DNA of 64,000 nucleotides from Paulownia fortunei (taxonomy: Eukaryota; Streptophyta; Magnoliopsida; Lamiales; Paulowniaceae). This document shows positions 24,211 to 35,049 of this stretch, one piece after another; position 1 is the stretch's first letter, and the number at the start of each line of letters is the position of its first letter. A program made the position numbers and the translations under genes. The stretch is taken from assembly GCA_019321725.1 (NCBI GenBank), contig CM033107.1, positions 19,211,445-19,275,444 on the forward strand, written 5' to 3'. The notes under the pieces were generated by a model, which did no database searches, was not told the DNA's origin, and saw only the letters and a program-made list of their open reading frames with translations.

Positions 24211-25833
24211 AACAAGTTGAGTTAAGAGTGCTGGTATATTCTTTATTAAAGTTTACCTTTCGATTGATGATGCTTCTTAGGTATTAGATATTGGTTGTGG
24301 GGCTAATTTATGCAATCATTTATAGGTAATGATAAGAAGCAGGGCGCTAAGTAGAGGAGAGCAAAAGTTATTGCATAAGCCATAAGAACTGTCTACTTAG
24401 CGGTAGGAAATAGAAGTAGGATAGTTTTTAATTCTTGTCATATGTTCCTAAGCTGATAAAAGAACATGTCTCTATTCAAGTTTTAGATAGAAAAGGATTT
24501 ACTTTTTTATTTTTTATAGAAGTTGTTCCATTTTTTGTGGTTCTCCTTTGGTTCATATTGAGGTATTGACTAATGGTTTATATACTATCCAACCCAAAAA
24601 TTCCATCTTGCATATTCAACAATGTAATAAATGTAAAATGGATAATAATAGTTCCACATACTTATAGCATGATAGACTTGATCATATTTCTAAGAAGAGA
24701 ATCGATAAGTTGGCACAATTGCTTGACCTTAAGGACAAGCAAGAACTGCCAAATTATGAATCTTGCCTAAAGGGAAAGATGACCAAGTCACCATTTGTTA
24801 GACAAGTGGGTGTTGTAAATCCTATGAATTTGATCTATATGGATGTATGCAGACGACTAAGTGTTAGTGCCCGAAAAAACTACCACTATTTTATTACCTT
24901 TACTGATGATTACTCTAGGTATGGGTATATGTATCTTTAGTGATATAAGTCTAAACTCTTTGAAAGGTTCAAAAATTTAAGCATGAAGTGGAGAAACAAA
25001 TTGGGCGATGTATTAAGACTTTTCAATTTGATCAAGGAGGTGAGCAGTTTGGCCCAGAGTTTCTTGATTATCTAAGAGATAATGGGATTCTCTCATAATA
25101 GACTCTGCTTGCGACTCCACAGTTGAATGGGATTGCTTAGCGTAAGAATTGAACACTATTGGACATAGTTTGGTCTATGATGAGTTTTACTAGGATTCTT
25201 CTTTCATTATGGGGCTATGCTCCAGATACAACAATATTTTTGTTAAATAGAGCGTCAAGTAAGTCGGTGCCCAAAACACCATATGAGATATTATGTGATA
25301 GGACCCCTTCTTACAAATATATTAGGGTATGGGGCTGTCTTGCTTATATGAAGCAGTGAGTGAGAGATAAGATGGATGTTAGATCCACCTTATGCAAGTT
25401 TATAGGGTATCCGAATAAAATTGTTGGATATTATTTCTATGACTCATTGGAACAAAAGGTGCTTGTTTTGAAGAATGTAACCTTACTTGAGAAGAAATTT
25501 CTATTAGATAGAAATGGTGAGGTTGTAGAAGGTGAAGTTGTAGAGTTTGAAAAAATTCAAGAACCACAAAGCATCACACAAGAGGCAATAGTGTTAGAAC
25601 TAACAATTCTATCGCACAACCTTCCAGAAGATCTAAAAGGATCTCAATACCACTTGATAGGTATGGTCTTTTGTTGGATAACAACAAGGTAGAGCTTAAT
25701 TTGGATAGTGACCCAAGAAATTATGGAGAAGCGATGTCTGACATCGACTCGGGAGGATGACAAGCCATGTAAGCCAAGATAAACTCCATGTACTGCAATA
25801 AGGTATAGACCTTGGTGGACCTACAATAGGGTA
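24211..25833 (+). pseudogene. Ty1/copia pol remnant: protease, integrase and start of reverse transcriptase
   Basis: After gag comes a protease trace (VLDIGCGANLC, usual D-T-G). A GAG-pre-integrase trace follows at about 24680-24780 (RIDKLAQLLDL, CLKGKMTKSPF). The integrase core reads IYMDVCRRLSV, FITFTDDYSRYGYMYL, then QFDQGGEQFGPEFLDYL, which contains the second catalytic Asp, and ILLSLWGYAPDTTIFLLNR. The C-terminal part is best preserved at 25159-25692 (WGCLAYMKQ, FIGYPNKIVGYYFYD). Stop codons interrupt every block. At about 25700-25800 the start of RT is seen (DPRNYGEAMSDIDS) and similarity ends near 25833, where LTR-like sequence takes over. The element is dead and lacks most of RT and RNase H. 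Confidence 0.85.
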
Positions 25834-26456
25834 TTATATCTATTAGAGTGAGTTAATTAATTGATTGAGTTAATTAATTTGCTAGGCTTAAATAATTTAA
25901 CCAATTAGATTATATTAATTGTCTTAATTTGATTAGGTGGCCTTTATGGAATTAATTATTTAAGTAATTTGATAAATTAATTATACTTGACTTTTATTAA
26001 TTGATGGAGATTAATTAATTAAACTTAATAAATTAATTAGAGTCCAAGCCCATAGGGTTAGAGGTCCATTAGGAGTTTTAATTACAAGAATTAAAGACTC
26101 CTAATAAAGATGAAAATGATATTGTCTTGGAGAGAAAGAAAGAAGTAATAGATAATGAATGAGAAGGTTTCCTAATTGGATTATGAAAGGGTGAGGATAA
26201 GGAAGAAAAGAATTAAAGACCTAATGAGATTAGGTCAAAACTACCTTGTGTACATAAATACATAAAGGAGGTCAAAGATTTCACAATCTTAGACTCAAAA
26301 ATTCATTCAATACTCATCTTCTCCATCTCTTATTTTTCTTCTACAAAAAAAGCTATTCCATCATAAAGGTTCCATCTCTTTTTGAAAAAAGTACAATTCT
26401 TCTAAATTCACTAGCAAGGATTTAATATTTATGATTTTTTCATAGTGTGGATACCA
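25834..26456 (+). mobile_element. AT-rich copia-type LTR fragment
   Basis: The sequence is packed with TTAATTAATT words and then CCAAGCCCATAGGG, TCCTAATAAAGATG and a TACATAAATACATAAAGG box. This resembles the order seen in the 2.1-kb copia LTRs at 16317 and 58893, but it is clearly a different subfamily. It ends with TTTCATAGTGTGGATACC, comparable to the CAAAGTATGGATTAG segment of the other LTRs. Exact ends are unclear. Confidence 0.5.
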
Positions 26457-26820
26457 TCGGAAGAGCTATAAGAGGTTACTCCGCATAGTCTATGGAAATT
26501 ACATAATTCCTATAAGAGGTTACTCAGCCCAATCCATGGAAAATATATAAGTCCTATAAGAGGTTCCTCTATTCAATTCATGGAAAATATATAAATCCTA
26601 TAAGAAGTTGCTCCGTTCAATACTTGGTAAACACTAAACTCCTACAAGAGGTGGCTCCACGCTATTCCTAACACATTTCTAAGTCTTGCAAATGAGGATT
26701 GTATGACATCTCTGGCAAGTCTCCAAAGTCAGAAGGAGACTGCCCCTTGTAGTCTATGACAAATAATTCAAGGAGAAACTATAAGAGGCTACTCCGCATA
26801 GTCCCTAATGGTAATTCTGA
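26457..26820 (+). repeat. Degenerate tandem repeat, about 43-bp unit
   Basis: The unit (C)TATAAGAGGTTACTCCGC, then CAATCCATGGAAAATATATA, recurs about six times with variable spelling and spacing (26466, 26513, 26555, 26600, 26643 and again near 26782). Repeats of this kind lie inside or just after the AT-rich LTR fragment and probably belong to its 3' part. No coding potential is seen. Confidence 0.75.
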
Positions 26821-27179
26821 TCAAAATTACTTATGCATGAAGAAGTTACAATATGCTACCATGAGGAATTAGCATAACATGCAAAAAACACTAAAGGCCA
26901 TACTTAACAAAAAACAATCATGATAATAGTACATGTTAACACTTGGCAAGCATGACTATCTTGAATACAAAGGTACAAGATGATGAAAATTTACCTCATA
27001 CTTTTCTTGAGGATAAGAGATGTCCTTACAAGCGAGCCAGGAAAGAAGTATGATAACACCAAAATACATGTTTAGTCCAGATAGCTCTTGTCTACGGGGA
27101 TTCCATTGGCACTGCTTTCCTAGTGAGGAACCAAGCCTCACCATCATGCCTAGCTACCGCCACTAGTAGCCTCAGTTGC
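26821..27179. other. Short spacer between LTR repeats and minisatellite
   Basis: I see no conserved element. The - strand frame 27147-26956 matches nothing recognised. Its right part becomes GC-richer toward the minisatellite. Confidence 0.4.
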
Positions 27180-28012
27180 CCTTGGGAGAAATATCTTTCC
27201 TAGAGGTGGAAAAAGCTCTTACCTCTTGCTAGGGCCACACTGAGTCCTAGGAGAGACAACATCTCTTCCAGAAATGAAAAAGCCCATGGCCACACTTAGT
27301 CCTAGAAGAGATAACATCTCTCTTAAAGGTGAAAAACCCCCTGCCTTGCCATGGCCACACTTAGTCTTGGGAGAGACATCATCTCTCGTAGATATGAAAA
27401 AGCCCTTACCTCGCCAAGTCCACACTTAGTCTTAGGAGAGACAATATCTCTCCCAAAGAGGAAAAAGCCTCTACCTCGCCAAAGCAATATTTAATCCTAG
27501 AAGAGACAACATCTCTCTCAGAAGTGAAAAAGTCCCTGCCTCGCCAGGGCAACATTTACTTGCGAGAGTGACAACATCTCTTTCACATGTGAAAAAGGCC
27601 CTGCCTTACCAGGGCGATATTTAATCCAAAAAAAAACATCTTTCCCAAAGGTAAAAAAGACCCTACCTTGCCAGGACATTTAGTCTCGGAGAGAGACAAT
27701 AAACAGAGGTGAAAAAAGCCCATACCTCGCTAGGGCCACACTTAGTCCTAGGAGAGACATCTCTTCTAAAGGTGAAAAAAGCCCCTGTCTCGCTAGGGCC
27801 ATACTTAGTGGGAGAGACAATATCTTATTAAGGGTGAAAAAAACCCATACCTCGGCAGGACAACACTTAGTCACACTTAATCTTAAAAGAGATAATATCT
27901 CTCTTAAAGATAAAAATAATCTCTACCTCGTCAAGGCCAGACTTAGACTCGAGAGAGATAACATCTCTCTTAGACACGAAATAATACCTCGACCTCATCC
28001 AGGTCAAACCTT
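27180..28012. repeat. Minisatellite: about 13 copies of a 65-bp unit
   Basis: Each unit reads approximately CCTAGGAGAGACAACATCTC, then T(C/T)(C/T)(C/A)AAAGGTGAAAAAGCCC, then CTACCTCGCCAGGGCCACAC and TTAGT. I count units beginning near 27181, 27243, 27298, 27365, 27430, 27495, 27560, 27625, 27684, 27746, 27809, 27881 and 27947. Unit lengths range from about 55 to 72 bases and divergence is moderate. It lies about 0.95 kb before the 3' LTR of Tat element 1, where Tat elements often carry tandem repeats. Frames read across it are artefacts. Confidence 0.9.
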
Positions 28013-28963
28013 CCTAAAAGCACAAGACAACTAGCTTAAAGTGAAAATTTTGGAAATGAGTGATCATTCTAAAGAACTAAGTCCTAAGTAGGAGTACTAA
28101 AAGCTCCTTAGGCATTAACGCCTTATAGGGCTCCTTCTCCTCTTGTATGCATATCCTGAGGATTCTTAGCTATCATAGGAATCTTAGGAATATCCTGAAG
28201 CGCAACCATTTTACCCTCCTTCTCATCGAACTCTCTCATAATATTCAGCAAAATAATTTTCTACCTAATTTGTCCACTGAATGAGGAGAAAAATTAAATG
28301 GAGCAAGATAAACTAAACTAAAAACTCTACGACCAGTCAATCCCTTACCAAATGAGGAGAAATTCCCAATAGTGATAAGAACAACATGGCTGAGATAACA
28401 AAGCCTCAGCCAGAGCAAAACATAACCAATGCAACAAAGCCTCAGTTGGAGTAAACGTTGGCCAAGGCATGCATGCCTTAACCAAAGGTGGTTGTAGAGG
28501 CTCTCATACCTAGGCAACGAAGAATATCCACCTGAGGCGGTCATACCTTTGTTGGACTTAGCCAAGGAACCACCATCTCAGCCAAAAAATGCTCTAACAT
28601 TGCCATAATTTCCCTAATTAGGACAATTATCCTCCATGCACTCATCACTCGATGAATCCTCACCAATGCTTTTCCCATAACCAAATCTTGGACCTACTCT
28701 CCTCAACATAAATACTCCAAGAGCAAAGGAATGAAATAAATGTGAGTGTTTAGAATTACAAATCTAAAAACATGAATTTAACTCATCATCCTCGTAGGGG
28801 CGGTGACTATTCCCTCCCTACTAAGATACAAAAGCTTTACAATTATAATTTTCTGGTATAACAGAAATATCACACATCTACTATCAACACACTACCTCCT
28901 AGACAAAGTTCTTAACTCCTAACCAGCTCTTGCTACTGAGTTGCTTGAGAGTTGGGGGTTGTA
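28013..28963. other. Probable 3' non-coding region of Tat element 1
   Basis: Moderately GC-rich sequence with loosely repeated words (AGCCTCAGCCAGAGCAA, AGCCTCAGTTGGAGTAA near 28400-28460). It ends in a purine-rich stretch, TTGAGAGTTGGGGG, just before the LTR start, which can serve as a polypurine tract. The open frame 28565-28245 on the - strand is Leu-rich by composition and has no match. Confidence 0.45.
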
Positions 28964-29242
28964 TGATGGGTATGTTTATTTTATTCATCTTAGCTGAACA
29001 TATATTTAATTTCAGTCTAGATAAACTCGCAGGTCAAAAAGGTCTAAATTACATTAAAGCCCTTGTCCCAGTATAAACAGGTATAAGTACCCTCCTCATA
29101 TTATTTACAAGGCATGTACTTTATTTATTGCTTTCATTTGACAATGCCAAGGACTTCCTAACTGTTTGTTCGTGTTATAGGCAGGGAACCCAACCCAAGG
29201 AGCAGCAAGCATGAGACGACAAATTAAGAGGTAACTCGCATC
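28964..29242 (+). mobile_element. 3' LTR of Tat-type gypsy element 1
   Basis: This matches the 5' LTR at 5569-5942 through ATGTTTATTTTATTCATCTT, TTTAATTTCAGTCTAGATAA, TATAAGTACC and GCAGGGAACCCAAC. It is preceded by the polypurine-like GAGAGTTGGGGGTTGTA and begins TGATGGG. If the two LTRs belong to one element, the whole insertion spans about 23.7 kb, most of it later nested insertions. I could not find a matching target-site duplication. Confidence 0.55.
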
Positions 29243-30380
29243 AGTGTCCCACACTTAATTAAAGTTTAATTAAATTATTCTTAGTTAATTAGCCTATTAA
29301 TTCATTAACTCAATACTTGAATTAATCTTAAGCCCATATAATTAATTAATTATTTGATCGGGCTTTGTCTAATCTTATTAGGTCTAATTAATTGATTTAA
29401 TCAATTAGTTAATTAATTAATAATTAAATTAATTAAAATTCAATAGAATAATTACCTAATTAATTAATTTGTTTAATCATTGTGTTTGATTAAATCTTTT
29501 AAATTTAAATCAATTTATCTGAGTTAGTGTGTGATCCCATAAGTTTATTAATGAGCTAGTAGTAGCTCACAACATTGTTATTTAAAAGGACAATCAAAAT
29601 TGCACCCATTTAATTAAATTAATTAATTAATAATTTTAGAATTAATCCCTTAACTCTAAGAACATAAGAATCATGGTTGATATTTAACAGCATACTTTGT
29701 AAACCTAGATATATGTTAAGGTTATGAATCTTTTTAATTATAAATATCATGCAAGTAAAGTCCTTTGTTTATCTAATGCCATCATTTGGGCTTAAGGCAT
29801 AGACGAAATCCTGATAAACTAATAACTATGTATCAATTCCTGATTCCATGACTTCTTATTGAAATTAGAAACCTTTTGTACTAAGGATTTTCAATACATA
29901 CACCATGTAAAATGTTGGACATTGCCTCTTTGTTAATTAATCCTTTAATGGCCCCTCATAAACCTCTATGCATAAATAAATTTCTCCTCAATTGTTTTCT
30001 TATGATTATTCATGTAATTAGAGAATAAATGAAAGTACAACCCATCTTGTATAAGATTACCATAATGTCTTAAGTCTAAGGATTAATTTTGCACTATCAT
30101 AATTAAGAAATTTCTCATTGGACAATTAATATTTCAAAAAAAATTACTGAAAAACTCCTTAAATAAACTCGTATATCCCAAAACTCATCAAAATATTTTT
30201 CAAATAGAATAACCCATTCTATCAACTTTTTATTTCAAAAAATCCAACACTCAATTTTTTGATTAAATTACCCTTGATTTCTTTATTAAAAAATTTAATG
30301 AATTGATTTTCTTATAAAAAAAAATTTCTCTATGTTGTCTAAATTGATTTGTATCAATGAAAATTTTGATTTTAATAAAT
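29243..30380 (-). mobile_element. AT-rich copia-type LTR fragment, opposite orientation
   Basis: The stretch has the same succession as the LTR at 58893-61003 read on the + strand. It has AATTAATT-rich sequence with CTTATTAGGTCTAATTAA, then AGCTCACAAC, then an AATTAATCCCTTAACTCTAAG block similar to 63656-63680, and later a GGCATAGACGAAATCC block. Both ends are undefined. The right part from about 30100 fades into featureless AT-rich DNA. Confidence 0.45.
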
Positions 30381-30489
30381 TATTTGAGATAAAAACATTT
30401 TCTTGAATTTTTAGATATATAAATTATAGTAGAGATAATATTAAATTTTAAATTTGAAGTGCAAAAAGAAAGCATAAGGAAGAGGAAAA

Positions 30490-31200
30490 GAAAGAACGAA
30501 AAAAGAATGAAGAAAGGCATCATGTATCTCCCACTAGTTATTTTTGCTATGCAGCTATCAACGTGAGAATGTCTGAGATATTGGTGGTTGCTTAAACTAC
30601 CTAGACAGATGAAGGAAAATCCTAATGGGATAAAGTTTGATAAATACTGCTGGTACCATTGGAGCGGAGGGCACACTATAGAAAAGTAGCACCATTTAAT
30701 TAAAAAGTTAATTAGGAGAGGCTACATGGCAGAGTTTGTTGATATGCTCTCTAAAGGTAACCAAAGCGACACTCGCCAGCTAGATGCACCACTATAGCAT
30801 GACCCCCCTTAAGAACAACCAACTGGAAGCAAGAGAAAGAATTGCAATGATGACAACTTACCAATTGTGGGAGTTATAGGCGTTATCTCTAGTGGTCCAG
30901 CTAGTGGAGACTCACATAATGCCTAGAGGGCACTCTTTCGAGCTACAAAAGGAGTGTAGTCCTAACTTGCTCGACCAGTGGAGCAAGTCTATCACCAAAA
31001 CATTTTATTCAGTGACCTAAAATTGGATATGCAAAGGGAACCACACAATGACATATTGGTAATTTCAGATACCTTGTCTAAATTTTAGGTCAAAAAATTC
31101 TTGGTAGATAGTAGGAGCTTTGCAAATATTATTTTCTATAATGCGTTCGTACAGTTAGGAATAGACAATGCTTAAATGAGCAAAGTGAGCAACCCTCTTA
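30490..31200 (+). pseudogene. Tat element 2: gag C-terminus and protease remnant
   Basis: Across stops and frame changes the + strand encodes KYCWYHWSGGHTIEKC, the Tat-type zinc knuckle (C-x2-H-x4-H-x4-C). LIRRGYMAEFVDML follows, the usual gag end. At about 30870-31170 the protease region is readable: ISSGPASGDSHNA, then VDSRSFANIIFYNAF, where intact copies have VDSGSS. The catalytic Asp-Ser-Gly is thus changed to Asp-Ser-Arg. The gag N-terminus is missing and replaced on the left by LTR-like DNA. Confidence 0.75.
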
Positions 31201-31369
31201 CCGGCTTTAGTGGAAAAATTGTAGAAGCCTTCGAAGAAATCTCTCTCTATCTATGGTGTCATACCTAATGGTGAAGTTCATATACTTCGCGTCATACCCG
31301 ATGGTGAAGTTCTTAGTAGTCAAGGCTCGTTCCATCTACAACATGATTTTCCATGCAGTGGCCTCCATG

Positions 31370-31695
31370 TACCACATGAAGATGAAGTTTCCCACTACGG
31401 AAGAAGTTGGAGAAGCTAATTGAGATCAGAGGATGGCTAGAGAATACTATGATATTACATTAGTAGGAACACTAAGACTTTGAAAAGTTGAAAAATTGAT
31501 GAGTCTCAAAAAATAAAGGCAAACAAACTCCACATACCACATGAAGATGAAGTTTTCCACTGTGGAAGGATATGGATAAGCCAATTGAGATTGGAGAATA
31601 ACTAGGGAATGCTATGATAATATATTGCGTAGGAACACTAAGACTTTGAAAAGTCAAAAAATCAATGACTCCCAAAAAACAAATATAAACAAAAA
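31370..31695 (+). repeat. 163-bp tandem duplication inside Tat element 2 pol
   Basis: The block from ACCACATGAAGATGAAGTTT at 31371 recurs at 31534. Both copies run to the GGAACACTAAGACTTTGAAAAG part and a following A-rich tail. The repeated segment encodes the protease-RT linker typical of Tat pol (YHMKMKFPT, ARE). Copies differ at many single positions, so the duplication is not recent. Confidence 0.8.
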
Positions 31696-31989
31696 ATTAA
31701 ACGCTTCATGGGAGACCAAATTGTAGGGGGGGTGCCCTTAGAGGGTCGTAGAAGAAAGATGGACTAAGTGAGGTTAGAGGTTATTGAAGAGCTAAAAGTG
31801 ATTAAGTTAGTCCCATAAGACGTTTCCTGAACTATACGGATTGGCTCAAATCTTGATCCGTCTATTAAGAAGTACTTAATCACTTTTCTCCAAGCAAATG
31901 TTGAAGTATTTTCTTAGAAATTGATGACCTTGAAGGGATCCACCTGAATTATTTATTTATCACCTCAATATAGACCCAAGCACAAAGCC

Positions 31990-34700
31990 TATAAAGCAAA
32001 GAAAGAGAATATTTGGGTCCGACAAGAGTAAACATATAAAGAAAGAGGTAGACAAGCTGTTAGAAGCAAAATATGTGAGACCTATGAAATATCAGGAATG
32101 ACTGGCCAATGTAGTTCTGGTGCCTAAACCAACAGGAAAGTGGCATTTGTGCATTGACTTTACCAATCTTAATAGAGCATGTCCGAAGGATTTATTCCTA
32201 CTCCTTCAAATAGACTTATTAGTGGACTCGACCTTGGAATATGAGTTATTAAGTTTCTTAGATACCAAGGATTTAATCAGATTCTCCTCGCACACGAGGA
32301 TCAGGAGAAAACAAGCGTAGTCACTAACCAAGGCATCTTTTGTTATGAGATGATGCCCTTTGGGGTAGAAGATTGTTGGCGCCACTTACCAAATAAGTCA
32401 ATAAGGTGTTTGACCATCAATTAGGCAAGAACATGGAGGTGTACATTAATAATATGCTAGTGAAGAGCAGCAGAGGGCAAGACTACATTAGAGACCTAGA
32501 AGAATACTTCGTAATACTGAAAACCTATTACATGAAACTTAATCCTACTAAGTGTGCCTTCGAAGTACGAGATGGAAAGTTTATGGGATATATGATCTCA
32601 GAAAACGGAACTGAAATTAATGATGAAACGATTGAAGTAGTTAAGAACATGCCTCGTCCAAAACTATCAAAGAGGTCCAAAAGTTGACAGGACATCTGGC
32701 CACCTTGAATTGATGCATCTCAAGGTTGGCGGAGAATGGCCTTTTTTTTCAAAGTATTGAGATGAGAGAAAAAATTTAACTGGATAGAGGCATGTCATCA
32801 AGCCTTTGAAGAATTGAAAAAATATTTAGTTTCTCACCACCATTATTGATGAAGCTTGAGGAGGGGAAAACCTTGCTTCTTTATCTGATCGTGTCACACG
32901 AAATAATTAGTAATGTTTTGGTTTGAGAAGTTGGGAGTGACCATTGCTCTATCTACTACATCGGCCAATCATCACAAGGTGCAGAACTAAGATATTCAAG
33001 TATCAAAAAGCTCATCTTATTGCTTATAATAGCCACTTGAAACTTAAGCCTTTCTTCTAGTCTTATCCTGCAGTAGTGTTGACAAACCAACCCCTAAAAT
33101 AAATCTTTTCAAACCCTAAAACATTATGGATAATGATTAAGTGGGTCATCTAACTTAGTGAGCATAGGGTAGAATTTCACCTAAGGCTAGTAGTAAGGGC
33201 CTGAGTACTAGCTGATTTCCTAGTGGAGATTGTGATAGAGAACCCACTCGGAGATAATTTAGAATATGCTTTAAAGTTTGAATTTCGAACATTAAACAAT
33301 GAGGTGGAATACGAAGCGCCCTTAGTAGGAGAGAAATTAGCACTTGCGGTGGGAGCTCGTAAACTCACAATCAATAGTGATTTTCAACTTCTTGTAATCA
33401 AATAAATGACACCTACGAAGCATAAAGAGAAACATTGGTGAGATACTTGACCTTGGCGAAAGACTTACTAAGAAAATTCAAAGAATACACCATCAAATAA
33501 ATTTCGATAATAAAAACTGCAATGGTGAATCAACTTGCTAAGATACCAAGTTCCATGATGCCTATCAATAGCCGCAAGATTACCTTCTTCATTTTGGGCA
33601 TACCTAAAATTGAAGTGAAGGGCTTGAGATTATATGCGCTGAAGAAGAAGAGCCAAGTTAGAAAGATAAAATCATCAAATACTTGATTAATGATGCTCCC
33701 AAGCCCGCAAGGTTAAAGTGAGGGTTATGCATTTCTTGATGATTGATGGAGAGCTTTACAAGTGAGGCTTCACATAGCTTTATCTGAAATGCTTGACTCC
33801 ATAAAAGGCCAATTATGTACTTAGAGAGATTCACGAGGGGATATGCGCCAATCACCTTGGGAGGAAATCTATCACAAGAAATCTCCAATTATGGATATTT
33901 TTAGCCTACAATGCTCAGGGATGAGACGGAACTAGTTCAACGCTCACTAATGCTCAACATCAACCAACGACACTGCTCCAACCCTTGGAGAGTCCATGTC
34001 TCTATGCTCAATAGGGAATGGATATTGTGGGGTCTTTCCCTCCTACTATATGTTAAAGAAAGTTTCTCATCATGGTCATTCACCATTTCACTAAATGGGT
34101 AGATGCTGAACCATTACCATACCTAAGATTATAGAGAACGAAACAATCAAGTTCTAGTGGAAAAACATAATAAGTATATTTGGAATACTTCATGCACTTG
34201 TATTTGATAATGACATTCAGTTCCAAGGTGCTAAGATTCGAGCATGGTGCAAATTTTTTTCCATCAAATTGTTATTTACCTTAGTTGACAATCATCATGC
34301 AAATAGCCAGACCGAAGTTACTAATTGCACCATTTTATGACACTTGAAGACTCGGTTGGGCGCCGCCAATAGGGCTAGGGTGGATGAGCTTGCTGGGATA
34401 CTTTGGGCTTATAGAACCACCCATTGAGTCATGATAGAAGAGTCCCCATTTAACTTAACATATGACACATCAGCTATCACCCAAGCCGAGATTGGAGAAC
34501 CTAGTTGGAAGGTGAAGAACTACTCTACTAAGTTCAACGATAAAGCACTAAAAGAGAACTTGGACCTCATTATTGAAAGAAGGAAGAAAATATCTTCATG
34601 TGGAGAGATGTAAAAAGCAAGAATGGCTAAGGTTTATAATCGTAAGGTGTGCCAGAGAGCCTTTCAAGTTGGAGATTTAATGATGGAAATCCCCTTAAGA
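31990..34700 (+). pseudogene. Tat element 2: reverse transcriptase, RNase H and integrase, decayed
   Basis: The RT starts with EVDKLLEAKYVR-like wording and VLVPKPTGKWHLCIDFTNLN, then ACPKD and PLLQIDLLVDST, the signature of the Tat branch. The palm motif reads EVYINNMLVKSS where active copies have YVDDMLVKS, so both catalytic aspartates are now asparagine. The next frame (32406-32687) continues through LNPTKCAFEVRDGKFMGYM. RNase H is seen at 33223-33405 (LEYALKFEFRTLNNEVEYEA, ARKLTINSDFQLL). Integrase pieces follow at about 33800-34610: an IHEGICANHLGRKS zinc-finger region, a DNDIQFQGAK stretch with a catalytic Asp, NSQTEVTNCTI and ELAGILWAYRTTH. The tail at 34620-34700 (VYNRKVCQRAFQVGDLMM) is the usual end of the polyprotein. 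Frameshifts and stops rule out function. Confidence 0.87.
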
Positions 34701-35049
34701 CAAGTATGAAGGAAATTCACATGACTTTCTCAATTGTATACTAATAGAGTCAAACTACAAAGATTAAACATGTATTCAAAATGGAGAAATAATTGCATCA
34801 ATGGATAGAATCAAACAAAGTGATGATGCCATTATCCATAATAACATTAAACACAACTACACATGACCAAGTCTAGAAATCAAAATAACAGGATACTAGG
34901 TAAAAAATAAAATCTAAGACTTTACATAGCCATCCAGTTGACTAAGCTATTGAAGTCTAGGAGGACCCATCTCCATCAACTGGGACACCTCTACTATACC
35001 TATAGGGACGCTAACATGTAGAATATCCTCGACTGGCGCCATCTCATCC
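34701..35049. other. Spacer between pol end and antisense ORF
   Basis: No motif is recognisable. It is normal for the region downstream of integrase in Tat elements. Confidence 0.4.

Noticed and set aside
27180..28012. Regular repeats as a possible CRISPR array
   Set aside because: Units are diverged and contiguous, without unique spacers. The context is plant nuclear retrotransposon DNA.
28245..28565. Leu-rich - strand frame of 106 codons
   Set aside because: Composition results from repeated AGCCTCAGCC-like words; no conserved domain.
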